A stretch of 64,000 nucleotides of DNA, from positions 5,238,580 through 5,302,579 of the forward strand of contig NZ_CP194902.1 of assembly GCF_051027545.1 (NCBI RefSeq). The letters are read 5' to 3'. Origin of the DNA: Methylocaldum sp002005105 (GTDB lineage: Bacteria; Pseudomonadota; Gammaproteobacteria; Methylococcales; Methylococcaceae). Shown here piece by piece: positions 1-8,567 of the stretch (position 1 is the first letter of the stretch; each line of letters starts with the position of its first letter). The translations under genes and the position numbers were made by a program. The notes beneath the pieces are model-generated. The model was not told the DNA's origin. It saw only the letters and a program-made list of their open reading frames with translations, and did not search any database.

Positions 1-350
1 CGAACCGCATCCATGGATGCGGGCGGTTCCGCCTGCGCGACCCGAACGTCGTGCCCCTCCTCCGCGCACAGTTGACTGAAGGCTTGCTCGGAAAGGCCGA
101 GTTCGTCGGGATTGACGATCTGGTCGTCGTCCACCACATTCAGTACGGCTTCGATTCGCTCGTTGTTGCAATAGACCACGATCTTGGCGAGCGCCTGGAA
201 GCCTTCCGCACGGTAAACCGAACACTCCCGGTGGAGATAGGCGACATTTTCCCGGTAGGTATCGATGGCGATGCGGCGCAGCTTGAGCCGATAGCTGATG
301 TGATCGTTGCGGAGATCGGATACTTCGGAATCGGATGTTGTTTCGGTCAT
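1..350 (-). CDS. Thymidine phosphorylase, N-terminal part (cut by window edge)
   Basis: Reading leftwards from an ATG at 350 gives 116 codons open to the window edge. The product begins MTETTSDSEVSDLRND and continues with a segment containing LRRIAIDTYRENVAYLHREC and ALAKIVVYCNNERIEAVLNV. This matches the N-terminal domain of the thymidine phosphorylase/AMP phosphorylase family of about 500 residues, which cleaves thymidine with phosphate in nucleoside salvage. Only this domain is present; the phosphate- and nucleoside-binding regions lie outside the window. The gene is divergent from the transporter genes at 490, leaving about 140 bp for promoters. The family call is from remembered sequence similarity. 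The choice between thymidine and AMP as substrate cannot be made here. Confidence 0.8.
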   Translation of the reverse strand, partial: MTETTSDSEVSDLRNDHISYRLKLRRIAIDTYRENVAYLHRECSVYRAEGFQALAKIVVYCNNERIEAVLNVVDDDQIVNPDELGLSEQAFSQLCAEEGHDVRVAQAEPPASMDAV

Positions 351-489
351 GGTTCCGCAATCGTTTTCGAAAAAACTCTAATTTTCCTCCAAGAAGGCGG
401 ATTGTTTACCACTGACACCGCCGAACCCTTAAAATAACACGTCATTTGTAATCAGTCGTTTCTCACGTCCATTTGCCGCTATTTCCGAC

Positions 490-1233
490 ATGCGCGCCGC
501 TTTTTTCTACCCGATAACCTCGATCGCGGCGCTGGTCGCCTTTTGGCAGGCCGCGGCAATCGCCTTTGGAACGCCGCTGTTGCCGTCTCCCTTGGAGGTA
601 TCCGAAGTGCTTCTGTCCGAAGTCCGCTCCGGAGCGCTGCCCTACCATCTCGGCGTGACGCTGGCGCGGCTGGCCGTCAGTTTCGTCTTGGCCATGAGTA
701 TGGGGACTGCCTTGGGTATACTGCTGGGCCGGCACGAAAAACTGGACCGTTTTTTCGACAGTTGGCTCGTGTTTTTTCTGAACATTCCGGCTCTGGTGAT
801 CATCATCCTGTGTTACGTCTGGTTCGGGCTGGTCGAGAGCGCCGCCATTGCCGCCGTGGTTATCAATAAGCTGCCCAATGTTGTCGTGACCGTGCGGGAA
901 GGCGCACGGACGCTGGACCGGGATCTCCTGGAAATGGCCGAAGCGTATCGGTTCGGCCGATACAAAACGCTGCGCCACATCGTCTGGCCGCAGTTGTACC
1001 CGTTCTTCATCGCCGCCTCGCGGACCGGGCTCGCACTGATTTGGAAGATCATTCTGGTCGTGGAATTGCTCGGACGCAGCAACGGCATGGGTTTTCAACT
1101 GCACCTGTTCTTCCAGATGTTCAACGTCTCCGCCATCCTCGCCTACACCATCGCCTTCGTCGTCGTCATTCAACTGATCGAGATCGGCCTCCTCAAGCCT
1201 CTCGATCGCCATGCCCAACGGTGGCGCCGATGA
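490..1233 (+). CDS. ABC transporter permease, taurine/nitrate/sulfonate type
   Basis: The 247-residue product is an integral inner-membrane protein of the SsuC/TauC/NrtB (BPD_transp_1) family, which forms the channel of importers for sulfonates, nitrate, thiamine precursors and similar small anions. Hydrophobic segments lie near residues 7-27, 58-80, 92-110, 115-130, 175-195 and 213-235. The cytoplasmic coupling (EAA) loop is recognisable around EMAEAYRFGRYKTLRHIVWP, at about residues 137-156. The stop codon overlaps the ATG of the downstream ATPase by four bases, so the two are translationally coupled. No periplasmic binding protein is encoded next to them, so the substrate is unknown. The start is the first ATG of the frame and precedes the first membrane segment directly. 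Confidence 0.85.
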   Translation: MRAAFFYPITSIAALVAFWQAAAIAFGTPLLPSPLEVSEVLLSEVRSGALPYHLGVTLARLAVSFVLAMSMGTALGILLGRHEKLDRFFDSWLVFFLNIPALVIIILCYVWFGLVESAAIAAVVINKLPNVVVTVREGARTLDRDLLEMAEAYRFGRYKTLRHIVWPQLYPFFIAASRTGLALIWKIILVVELLGRSNGMGFQLHLFFQMFNVSAILAYTIAFVVVIQLIEIGLLKPLDRHAQRWRR

Positions 1234-1967
1234 CCGCGATTCAAATCGAGATAGTCAGAAAAACCTATCGGCCCAAAGGAGAAACGGGAGCACCCGCTAT
1301 ACTCCAGGATCTGTCCATCATACTCGGATCCGGCGAATTCGCCTGTCTCGTCGGCCCATCGGGCTGCGGCAAAACTACGCTACTAAATATAGCAGCCGGA
1401 CTGGACCGGGATTATGAAGGCACGGTCCGAATCGGAACCGAAACCGGAAAACCGCACATCGGTTATGTCTTTCAAAATCCGCGCCTCATTCCGTGGCGGA
1501 CGGTGCGGGAAAACATCGAGCTGGCTCTTCCCAAAGAGGCCGATCCCGCCTATATCGATCATCTTTTCGACGTAGTCGGACTCGCCAACGCGCAGGATGT
1601 ATACCCGGAACGGCTCTCGCTGGGCATGAGCCGCCGTGTGGCCCTGGTGCGGGCCTTCGCCGTCAATCCGGATCTCTTGCTCATGGACGAACCGTTCGTA
1701 TCGCTCGATCCGCCCACGGCCCGCCGTGTCCGCGAACTGGTCGTAGCCCTCTGGCAAGAGCGTCCGCACACGGTCCTGTTCGTTACCCACGACTTGCGCG
1801 AAGCGATCGAACTGGCGGATCGGCTGATATTCCTGTCGTCGCGTCCGGCTTCGGTGATTGGCGACATTCCGGTAAACATCCCGCGCACGGAGCGAAGCGA
1901 GGCCGCGATCGAAACCTTTCGCCAGCGGCTTTACTCGGATTATCCGGTCATTCGGGAGCTGCTTTAA
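1230..1967 (+). CDS. ABC transporter ATP-binding protein, taurine/nitrate type
   Basis: This 245-residue ATPase energises the permease encoded just upstream. The start is the ATG at 1230, inside the ATGA overlap with the permease stop; an earlier in-frame start would run deep into the permease gene. The Walker A motif is GPSGCGKTTLL, followed by a Q-loop in VFQNPRLIPWRTV. The signature is altered to LSLGMSRRVALVRAF instead of LSGGMxQR, and the Walker B is LLLMDEPF with a switch histidine in FVTHDLREA. The signature deviation is seen in part of the NitT/TauT family and need not impair function. The substrate cannot be deduced without a binding protein. Confidence 0.87.
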   Translation: MTAIQIEIVRKTYRPKGETGAPAILQDLSIILGSGEFACLVGPSGCGKTTLLNIAAGLDRDYEGTVRIGTETGKPHIGYVFQNPRLIPWRTVRENIELALPKEADPAYIDHLFDVVGLANAQDVYPERLSLGMSRRVALVRAFAVNPDLLLMDEPFVSLDPPTARRVRELVVALWQERPHTVLFVTHDLREAIELADRLIFLSSRPASVIGDIPVNIPRTERSEAAIETFRQRLYSDYPVIRELL

Positions 1968-2493
1968 CCGCTCTTGTAGATACTGCCCATGGCGGCACAC
2001 GTGCCACGCTAGTGCATTTTCCGATGTGGTATAGCGCCTTAGGCTATTGTAGGTCGGGAATCCTTTCCCGACGTTAACGGGTCGGCAAACGGACTAGCTA
2101 ATGGAAACCGTGCAGCACCGAAATAGCGACTTTTCGAGTAATAGACCAAGAGCTCAAACACTCGGATCAGGTAGAGACCGCCCCCTGGACCGTTTGTCGA
2201 AAATCTCCCATCATCTGCGGAAATCAACCGGCTGAAATATATTGGAATGCTGGACGCGTAGGGCGGCAAGCTCCCTGAATTCGGCGTCGCTCTATCCGAG
2301 CTTCCCGAAATAGGCTACACGTCATGGTCGGCGGGTCGGGGCTATTTGCGGCGACCGACCGTGGGCGAAGGAATCGACCGCCTGACAGACTCGTACAATG
2401 TAAATTTCACATCTAAACGATCGTCGTTCTGCCACGACCGTCATTACCCGGTGCGTTCCTGGCGGAGAAGGACATCGGCTGGGGGACAAAGCC
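1968..2493. other. Intergenic region with one hairpin
   Basis: I find no convincing gene in these 526 bp. A perfect 8-bp inverted repeat (gtcgggaa, 4-nt loop, ttcccgac) lies at 2053-2072. It sits about 85 bp after the ATPase stop and could be a transcription end or a small dispersed palindrome. It lacks a following T run. Confidence 0.4.
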
Positions 2494-3510
2494 ATGAGAA
2501 AGCGTTTTTTTCTTCCCGATGCTGCGACGAAGCAGGAGTTCGGATGTCTTCTTTTCGCCTTTGCCCCGGTCGGGGTTTTGCTGACGGCTATCGTAGTATT
2601 CGAATTGGGCGGGTTCGGACTGTCGACGATCCCCGGCAAGTTGGCCCATCAGATTTCAGCGTTCGACCGCAGCATCGTTATGGAATTGTCCGAGCTGCGC
2701 GCACGAACGGTGTGGCTGACGGCTGTTATTGTCTATTACGCCATTGCAGTAGCCGTGATGATCGTCAGCATTCATACGATTCGCCTCAACCTGAGTCGTC
2801 AATGCTTCAGGTATTTCGGTGCAATCATAGGTCTCCTCGGAATCCTGTCCGTCGCCTACTTCGTTTTCGGTGCTCTCCGCGAAAACGGTGTGACCGCGAT
2901 TTTTCGACTGACCTACGGGGTACTCGAAGCGTCAGGCTATTTTTCCCCCTTGCAGCTCGCAGTTATTCTCGGACTGGTAAGCGTGGTCAATCTGATCGCG
3001 ACCGTGGTGCCTTTCGCGATCATTCTGGCCGGAAGCAGTTCGATGGCTCCGTTCGAGGAACTGCCTCCGGATGAAGTCCTGCATTTTATCGAAGCGCGTT
3101 TTAGCCACCTAAAAAACGCGGTCAATTTGGGTTCTGCGATGCTGTTGATCGGCGTCTTGCATATGCTCGCCTGGCTGCGGTGGCCGGTGGTCTTCTTGGG
3201 GCAGGGAAAACTGACCGAGGAATTCGTCAGTTGGTCGCTGACTTTGAGCATGTACTGGGGTGCGGTCTTTTCCCTGATGGTCATCGCCTTGTATATCCCC
3301 TGCACTTTGGCCTTATACGCGCGCGCCAAGCGCGAGTTCAATCGAAACTTTCCCACATCCGAACATCCGGAGCTGTGGAGTTATCTCCAGACTTTCGGTA
3401 TATCGCGAGAACCCATGCGTCAATTACCCCAGGTAATCGCTATGTTGGCACCGTTTATCGGCGGCTCCTTAGGTGCTTCACTGGCGAATTTGGGGGGAGT
3501 GTCCGGGTAA
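2494..3510 (+). CDS. Polytopic membrane protein of unknown function
   Basis: The 338-residue product is strongly hydrophobic, with about six or seven likely membrane helices. The clearest are near residues 18-42, 72-95, 102-127, 150-178, 208-230 and 250-272, and a glycine/alanine-rich stretch lies close to the C-terminus. I do not recognise a family. There are no nucleotide-binding or metal-binding motifs. A soluble, acidic loop (PFEELPPDEVLHFIEARF) sits between helices in the middle. The gene stands alone, with about 500 bp upstream and 400 bp downstream free of genes. It lies directly to the left of the defence-island boundary. Codon use resembles the neighbouring chromosomal genes. Confidence 0.6.
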   Translation: MRKRFFLPDAATKQEFGCLLFAFAPVGVLLTAIVVFELGGFGLSTIPGKLAHQISAFDRSIVMELSELRARTVWLTAVIVYYAIAVAVMIVSIHTIRLNLSRQCFRYFGAIIGLLGILSVAYFVFGALRENGVTAIFRLTYGVLEASGYFSPLQLAVILGLVSVVNLIATVVPFAIILAGSSSMAPFEELPPDEVLHFIEARFSHLKNAVNLGSAMLLIGVLHMLAWLRWPVVFLGQGKLTEEFVSWSLTLSMYWGAVFSLMVIALYIPCTLALYARAKREFNRNFPTSEHPELWSYLQTFGISREPMRQLPQVIAMLAPFIGGSLGASLANLGGVSG

Positions 3511-3910
3511 CGGAGCACGCAGAATCGACACCGCGCTTATGCTCGGATTTTCCAATCCAGCCAAATACGGGATCTCTGACGGCATCGCATAACAATTAGT
3601 CTTGGTTCAAGCGTTCCCTGCCGAACGTCTCCGGACAACAAAAAACCCGCCAAGCCTTGCAACTCGCGGGTTCCTCGAATTTTGCCGAACTTCTCCGGTC
3701 TTTCAATCTTTCAATTGGGGGAGATGCCGTCTAATTGGCTCATATCTCATTGATATATCTCTGCGAAAAAAAAGTGATTCGAATTTATGCCCCCGTAGGT
3801 ACCCCCATATTCTTAGGCCTGCTCGCTCCTTAAGCAAGGAACATTGACTACAGAGCCATGCACTCTGCCACCGTTTGGTGTTTGGAAACATTTCGTTATA
3901 AGGTCACCAC
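3511..3910. other. Left junction of the defence island, no intact gene
   Basis: About 400 bp without a convincing gene. It contains the left copy of the tRNA-Ser flank (3634-3726). To the right of that copy the DNA becomes AT-richer, matching the caspase gene rather than the chromosome. A short leftward frame at 3703-3891 has no recognisable product. Confidence 0.5.
3634..3726 (-). repeat. Left copy of tRNA-Ser 3' flank and terminator (putative att site)
   Basis: Bases 3634-3658 are identical to 15307-15331. Similarity then continues patchily through the terminator stem (aacccgc at 3644-3650 with gcgggtt at 3666-3672), a ccgaac block, and a degenerate piece of the tRNA-Ser 3' end (attgggggaga against attggcggagaga). 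No complete tRNA remains here. The arrangement fits a duplicated integration site left when the 11.7-kb island inserted downstream of tRNA-Ser. No integrase gene is visible, so this is an inference. Confidence 0.5.
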
Positions 3911-5629
3911 CTATGCGAGCTTGTAAAAATTGACAGATGAATCACCAGTTAAAACAACTAAAGTGTCAGACTCGATAAATTGAATACCATTTATAGATTT
4001 CCCTTGCCCAGCACTCGTATCCAGGGTTTGAAAGACTTGACCGTCACGTGTATCAATTAAATAGACTAAACCTTCACTGCTACCAACAGCGAGGATTGGC
4101 AGTTTTTTTGAGCACGCACAGAAAAGCAGGTCATTTTCCATTAGATTTCGTGACAATATATCCCATTCATCGTCCCTAAGTAACATAGGGTCAAATAGGA
4201 ACTTGTGGATAATTTCATCCGGAGCTACATTGACGAGCGAGGCACGACGTGCAGAGGGTGTTTGTACATAGTCATTAAGAGATATTTCCTTTGGTAAATT
4301 CCTATTAGACGAGTCACGAATTTCGACCTTCCCACTTCCGTAAACACAAGCCACTTGAGCACCGTCTCCAAGCAGAGTCATACTATAAAGATGGTGGGTA
4401 ATGGATGTGCCCAATCGAATTAATCTCGGTTTCGTTTGAAGATTCTGAATTTCGACGATCTGCCCCCCGCTCCCTCCAAACCACACCCTATCATCATTGA
4501 TAAATTGCGCACAATAATAAGACGTATGATGGTGAGGTCCTTCACGGTATAGGCATTTACCGCTACTTGAGAGAACTGCAAAGGAATTAATCCCATACAC
4601 AGCGAACATAGACTTGTTTGGAGATACACGTATACCAAAAGGATCTCGGCAATCCGCCTTTCCGCTCGCGTTTTCGCTGATTAGCCTTCCTTGATCAATC
4701 AAGTGAAAGTTCGAGTCTTTGTCCAATACTGCTATACACTCATCAGATATTGCAGCTATCCCCGCGATTTCTTGGTGATGAGTGTAAAAAGGCTTTTGCA
4801 CATAAGAAGTAAAGTAATAGACGAGTGAACTGGAGCTGCATATAAAAGCCGCTGAGTTAGATACATCTAACGCTGATCCTCGCACGCCAATGCTTTCGGG
4901 CACAGTAAAATTCTGCATTAGCAGGCACTTTGGTAAATCAGAGAATTTGAGCGATGTGTTTAGACTTGAGTAATACCAGGGGCGTTGCCCCTGTCTACTA
5001 TCTTGCATAACCATCTTACCGACTTGCTTAATCGCATCCTCCACAGATAAGCCATGCTGTATTACTGAGTTGCAGAAGTGCTCACAGAAAAGGCTATGTT
5101 GCCCCTTACCATCAAGTGCTTTCTCGCCTGCACTCGTGGAGTAAGCGATAAGGAGATCATTATAGGAGGACTCCTCGGAGCGCATTTCATCTAACTCAGG
5201 CGCGATCGCATTCCAATCCAGCCGGATTGATTTGTCTACACTGCTACGGCATGCATCTATGATCAGTAATTTTGGTCCGCTATTAGCTTTAACTGCAGAC
5301 AGCAGCCTTGTAATAGGGATACCGTAGTGCCTCAGACGTCCAGTAGCTATTGGTAGAGGGAAATCGCGAGGAAGAACGTACCCAGCTCCATTCTTTTCGA
5401 TGCCATGCCCCGCAAAAAAAATGAGGGTGAAGCATCTTTGTTGGTCAATTTGCTTAGTGAAATCTTCGAGGGCGTTTTCTATATCCGCACCGCTGGCATT
5501 TTCAAGCGTCATACACCGAAACCCACGCGACTGCAGAATCTCTGTAACTAACCGTGCGTCATTTACTGGATTATTTAGGGGAGCACCCTCATAGTCCGAA
5601 ATACCTATAATTAACGCTCTTCTTTCCAT
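3911..5629 (-). CDS. Caspase-family (C14) protease with C-terminal beta-propeller
   Basis: The 572-residue product starts with a caspase/metacaspase fold of about 230 residues. The catalytic dyad is visible as His75 in FFAGHG and Cys127 in LLIIDACRSS. The remaining 330 residues contain repeated segments resembling WD40/quinoprotein propeller blades (for example LLGDGAQVACVYGSGKVEIR and LAVGSSEGLVYLIDTRDG). Bacterial caspases of this layout are known as effectors in abortive-infection type defence, where the propeller is thought to sense or bind a partner. The gene follows hsdM by 21 bp and is read in the same direction, so it is probably the last gene of the restriction operon. Its base composition is clearly AT-richer than that of the hsd genes, suggesting separate acquisition. 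The defence role is inferred from family and context. Confidence 0.85.
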   Translation of the reverse strand: MERRALIIGISDYEGAPLNNPVNDARLVTEILQSRGFRCMTLENASGADIENALEDFTKQIDQQRCFTLIFFAGHGIEKNGAGYVLPRDFPLPIATGRLRHYGIPITRLLSAVKANSGPKLLIIDACRSSVDKSIRLDWNAIAPELDEMRSEESSYNDLLIAYSTSAGEKALDGKGQHSLFCEHFCNSVIQHGLSVEDAIKQVGKMVMQDSRQGQRPWYYSSLNTSLKFSDLPKCLLMQNFTVPESIGVRGSALDVSNSAAFICSSSSLVYYFTSYVQKPFYTHHQEIAGIAAISDECIAVLDKDSNFHLIDQGRLISENASGKADCRDPFGIRVSPNKSMFAVYGINSFAVLSSSGKCLYREGPHHHTSYYCAQFINDDRVWFGGSGGQIVEIQNLQTKPRLIRLGTSITHHLYSMTLLGDGAQVACVYGSGKVEIRDSSNRNLPKEISLNDYVQTPSARRASLVNVAPDEIIHKFLFDPMLLRDDEWDILSRNLMENDLLFCACSKKLPILAVGSSEGLVYLIDTRDGQVFQTLDTSAGQGKSINGIQFIESDTLVVLTGDSSVNFYKLA

Positions 5630-5650
5630 GGTCTATTAATCCGCATAACG

Positions 5651-7132
5651 TCACGAAATTTCGTGAGAATTGCGGGCTAGTCCCCCCGCCACGGCTCGGA
5701 AGTTTTCCAAGGCCGCTTCCAGATGTTCGACGATTTCCTGAGCCAAAATTTCCGGCTCGGGCAGGTTCTCCAACGAATCCAAGCTTTTGTCCTTCAGCCA
5801 AAACACGTCCAAGCTTGCTTTATCCCGCGAAAGCAACTCTTCCACTGAAAAAAAACGAAAGCGTTCGGATATCTCGCGCTGATAACGATTCTCGGGGTTA
5901 TAACACCGGATGAAATCCTGAAGGTCCTCGTACTTCATCGGCCGAGTCTTCAGGGTGAAATGCTGATTTGTACGAAGATCATAAAACCAGGTGCCCGAAG
6001 TACGGACCGTGCCGTCGTCGGCATGGTTGTCAAAGAAAACAACATTGGCCTTCACCCCGTTGGCGTAAAAAATGCCCGTGGGCAACCGCAGAATGGTATG
6101 CACGTCGCATTTCTCCAGAAGCTTGCGGCGGATTTTTTCGCCCGCGCCGCCTTCGAAAAGCACATTGTCCGGCAGCACCACGGCGGCCTGTCCGCCCGGT
6201 TTGAGCATGGTGCGGATGTGTTGCAGGAAGTTAAGCTGCTTGTTCGAAGTGGTTTCCCAAAAGTCCTGTCGCTGATAAACCAGGGATTCGCGATCGTCTT
6301 CCCCTGCGTCGGTGGTAAAGGTCATGCTGCTTTTCTTGCCGAAGGGCGGGTTCGCCAGCACGTAATCGAACAGTTCGCCCGGCGCGGAAAGTAAGGCATC
6401 GTCGCGCCTGATCGTCGGTTCTGCCTCCATACTGCCGATGTTGTGCAGCACCAGGTTCATCAGGCACAGGCGCCGGGTATTGGGCACGATCTCCCAGCCA
6501 TGGAAAGTGTTGAATCGCAGAAACTTCTGCTCTCGATTGTTCAGCGGTTCGCCACGAAACTTGGTAAGCCAGTCGTAAGCCGCCAGAAAAAAACCTCCGG
6601 TGCCGCATGCCGGGTCCGCGATGGTCTTCATCGGCAAGGGCCTGACGCACTCCACCATGGCCCGGATCAATGGGCGCGGCGTGAAATATTGGCCGGCGCC
6701 GCTCTTGGTGTCTTCAGCGTTCTTTTGCAGCAAGCCTTCGTACAGATCACCTTTTACGTCCGTGCCCATCTCCAGCCAGCTTTCCGCGTCGATCAACTGA
6801 ATCAGCCGGTAAAGCTTGGCGGGGTCCTGAATCTTGTTCTGCGCCTTGAAAAAGATGGCGCCCAACATGCCGGATTGCCGGCCGAGTTCATGCAGAATGC
6901 GCAGGTATTGCTCTTCCAGTTCCATCCCGCTGCGGTTACGCAGACTCGCCCAGTCCAGCCCTTCGGGAATGGCAGATTTCTTCGCCTGGTGAACGCCGGT
7001 GACGTATTCATCGGCCATTTTCAGAAACAGCAGGAAAGTGAGTTGTTCCAGATAGTCGCCGTAGCCCAGGCCGTCGTCGCGCAGGGTGTGGCAGAAGTTC
7101 CAGACTTTCTGAAGCAAAGAGGACGTATTCAT
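5651..7132 (-). CDS. hsdM: Type I restriction-modification system, DNA methyltransferase subunit
   Basis: The 493-residue product is the N6-adenine methyltransferase subunit that combines with HsdS to mark host DNA. The N-terminal helical HsdM_N region (residues 1-130) is followed by the SAM-binding motif IADPACGTGGFF (171-182) and the catalytic motif IV NPPF (261-264), both intact. Length is normal for the family. Unusually, the gene is separated from hsdS by a Septu-like pair and a small DUF pair rather than sitting beside it. The caspase gene follows 21 bp downstream. Both catalytic motifs being intact suggests the methylase still works even if the restriction subunit is broken. Confidence 0.95.
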   Translation of the reverse strand: MNTSSLLQKVWNFCHTLRDDGLGYGDYLEQLTFLLFLKMADEYVTGVHQAKKSAIPEGLDWASLRNRSGMELEEQYLRILHELGRQSGMLGAIFFKAQNKIQDPAKLYRLIQLIDAESWLEMGTDVKGDLYEGLLQKNAEDTKSGAGQYFTPRPLIRAMVECVRPLPMKTIADPACGTGGFFLAAYDWLTKFRGEPLNNREQKFLRFNTFHGWEIVPNTRRLCLMNLVLHNIGSMEAEPTIRRDDALLSAPGELFDYVLANPPFGKKSSMTFTTDAGEDDRESLVYQRQDFWETTSNKQLNFLQHIRTMLKPGGQAAVVLPDNVLFEGGAGEKIRRKLLEKCDVHTILRLPTGIFYANGVKANVVFFDNHADDGTVRTSGTWFYDLRTNQHFTLKTRPMKYEDLQDFIRCYNPENRYQREISERFRFFSVEELLSRDKASLDVFWLKDKSLDSLENLPEPEILAQEIVEHLEAALENFRAVAGGLARNSHEIS

Positions 7133-7201
7133 CGAGTTAAAAAGGTACTTTCGCGGGTTTCAGAACCGGAGCCAGGAAATCCGCAGCATCGGATCGCGGA
7201 C

Positions 7202-7420
7202 TTAGACGTGGGTTTCGGCCTCGATGGTCTCGAACAACAAGCGCCGCGTATCGGCGCCGGGCGCCCGCTTGGACAGGTGCAGCATTTCGATGCCCACCAC
7301 TCGGTTTTCCGCGTCGTAATCCACAACGATTCCCGGAGCAACCTCCTCGGACTCTACCGCCGTGATCTCGTTGAGGCTCAGATACAGTGCATCGGCCTCT
7401 CGGTCTATGGTCAGTTTCAT
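7202..7420 (-). CDS. DUF2283 family small protein
   Basis: This 72-residue protein has the typical DUF2283 pattern: MKLTIDREADALYLSL, then a VAPGIVVDYD segment and GIEMLHLSKRAP. Proteins of this family are frequently encoded beside DUF4258 proteins and are suspected antitoxin-like partners, though a biochemical function is not established. Its start overlaps the DUF4258 stop by four bases, so the two are translationally coupled. The pair sits between the HNH nuclease gene and hsdM, about 70 bp before hsdM. Confidence 0.75.
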   Translation of the reverse strand: MKLTIDREADALYLSLNEITAVESEEVAPGIVVDYDAENRVVGIEMLHLSKRAPGADTRRLLFETIEAETHV

Positions 7421-7668
7421 AGCTTGCCTTTCATGTTTCGGTCGAAATAGACAGTGACTACCCGGATCGGTAAAACAGCCACGTTGAGCACCACTCGGAG
7501 AACGCGCCCGCCATGTTCGGGAATCTCCGCCAGACGGTGCTCCAGGTCCTCATCCAGCCGGTCGGGTTCCATCCGTCGCGGATGCTCCGCAACGCGCCTC
7601 ACCCAATCTTCGTGGATCGCACGTTTCTCCATGGCGTCTCGCGCGTGCCGGGTAAATTCAAGCTGCAT
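7417..7668 (-). CDS. DUF4258 family small protein, toxin-like
   Basis: The 83-residue product MQLEFTRHARDAMEKRAI... carries the histidine/arginine pattern of DUF4258 (H-A-x-x-A-M-E-x-R near the start and RVLRVVLN, VVTVYFDRNMKG at the end). This small fold resembles RelE/ParE-like toxins and usually occurs with a DUF2283 or similar partner downstream, as here. The stop overlaps the next start (ATGA). The pair is embedded in the restriction operon, in the gap between HNH and hsdM. It may act as an addiction or regulatory module; that is inference. Confidence 0.75.
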   Translation of the reverse strand: MQLEFTRHARDAMEKRAIHEDWVRRVAEHPRRMEPDRLDEDLEHRLAEIPEHGGRVLRVVLNVAVLPIRVVTVYFDRNMKGKL

Positions 7669-7774
7669 CGTGCAACGCCTCTACCCACAGTCCCTGATTT
7701 TTCCGTGAATCGATGGCTTTTACCGCTGTACGGTTCCAGACTCTTGGATTCAACGAGGGCGCATCCATTCGTGT

Positions 7775-8557
7775 CTATACGCAATCTAACAGCATTTCAA
7801 CACAGGGCTTTTCCCTGTGCATTTTGAGAATTCGTCGGGCAAAAATGGAGAGTTCGGCACTGTCCTCAAGCGCTTGGGCCAAGTCTTCCATAAATCCCAA
7901 ATAGGCATTCTCGATGTCCATGTCTCCGGTATCGAGGCGCTTGTGCAGCTTGTCCGCTTGTTTGACCCAACGTTCGAGGTTGAGCGCCAGCAGCCGGCGC
8001 TGCTCATTCAATTCAGGGTGGTCAAGGTGATAAAGCTTGACGGATTCCCTTACTCGATATTCGCAAATTGAATCTTCCGAATACGCCGGGCAAGGAGTCC
8101 CGTCGGCCCGGAAGTCTAAAAGACCGGGATCTCTTGGACTGCACGGGTCCAGCAACACCGGCCGCTCGGCGTCTAGTTCCTCTGCACAGGTTGCTTGGCT
8201 ACAGCCATCCAGCAGCGGGAAGAAATCGCCTTTCCCTTCGACTTCGCCGGTTTCCGGGTTTGTCCGTCGCGAATTGCAAAAGGTGCAGGAAAACCGAAAA
8301 TTGCGTACCGAAAAGGCAAGCCAGGGGTACTTGGCCTTCGGCCGGAAATGATCCACGGCGTTGTCCGATCGTATTTGCCGCGCCTCACAGTACCAGCATT
8401 TGCCGTGCGAAAGATCCTTAAGCTCCTTCTTCAAGGCAGACCAGACTTCGGAATAATCTGCGGGCTTTTCACCGTTGGTGACAGATTCTTTTGCTTCTTC
8501 GGCCATTTTTCGCCAATCTTCGGAAGGATTTATATGGCGAATATCACGTCTTCTCAT
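7775..8557 (-). CDS. HNH endonuclease, PtuB-like (Septu defence)
   Basis: The start chosen is the ATG at 8557, ten bases after the stop of the ATPase gene. A longer frame reaches back to 8704 but would overlap the ATPase gene by more than 130 bases. The 260-residue product has an HNH core: Cys54 and Cys57 in CWYCEAR, Asp69-His70 in AVDHFRPK, and Cys91, Cys94 and Asn95 in CTFCNSRR. This zinc-stabilised arrangement is that of PtuB, the nuclease of Septu systems, and of the HNH effector of retron Eco7-type systems. The partner ATPase lies immediately upstream, as in Septu. No reverse transcriptase or msr/msd-like RNA is visible, so a retron is unlikely. The C-terminal half is helical and not recognised further. 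Confidence 0.85.
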   Translation of the reverse strand: MRRRDIRHINPSEDWRKMAEEAKESVTNGEKPADYSEVWSALKKELKDLSHGKCWYCEARQIRSDNAVDHFRPKAKYPWLAFSVRNFRFSCTFCNSRRTNPETGEVEGKGDFFPLLDGCSQATCAEELDAERPVLLDPCSPRDPGLLDFRADGTPCPAYSEDSICEYRVRESVKLYHLDHPELNEQRRLLALNLERWVKQADKLHKRLDTGDMDIENAYLGFMEDLAQALEDSAELSIFARRILKMHREKPCVEMLLDCV

Positions 8558-8567
8558 AAACCATTGT

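Noticed and set aside
51..437. Rightward frame at the window start
   Set aside because: It is the antisense of the thymidine phosphorylase gene.
3703..3891. Possible integrase fragment at the island edge
   Set aside because: The 62-residue frame shows none of the tyrosine recombinase motifs.
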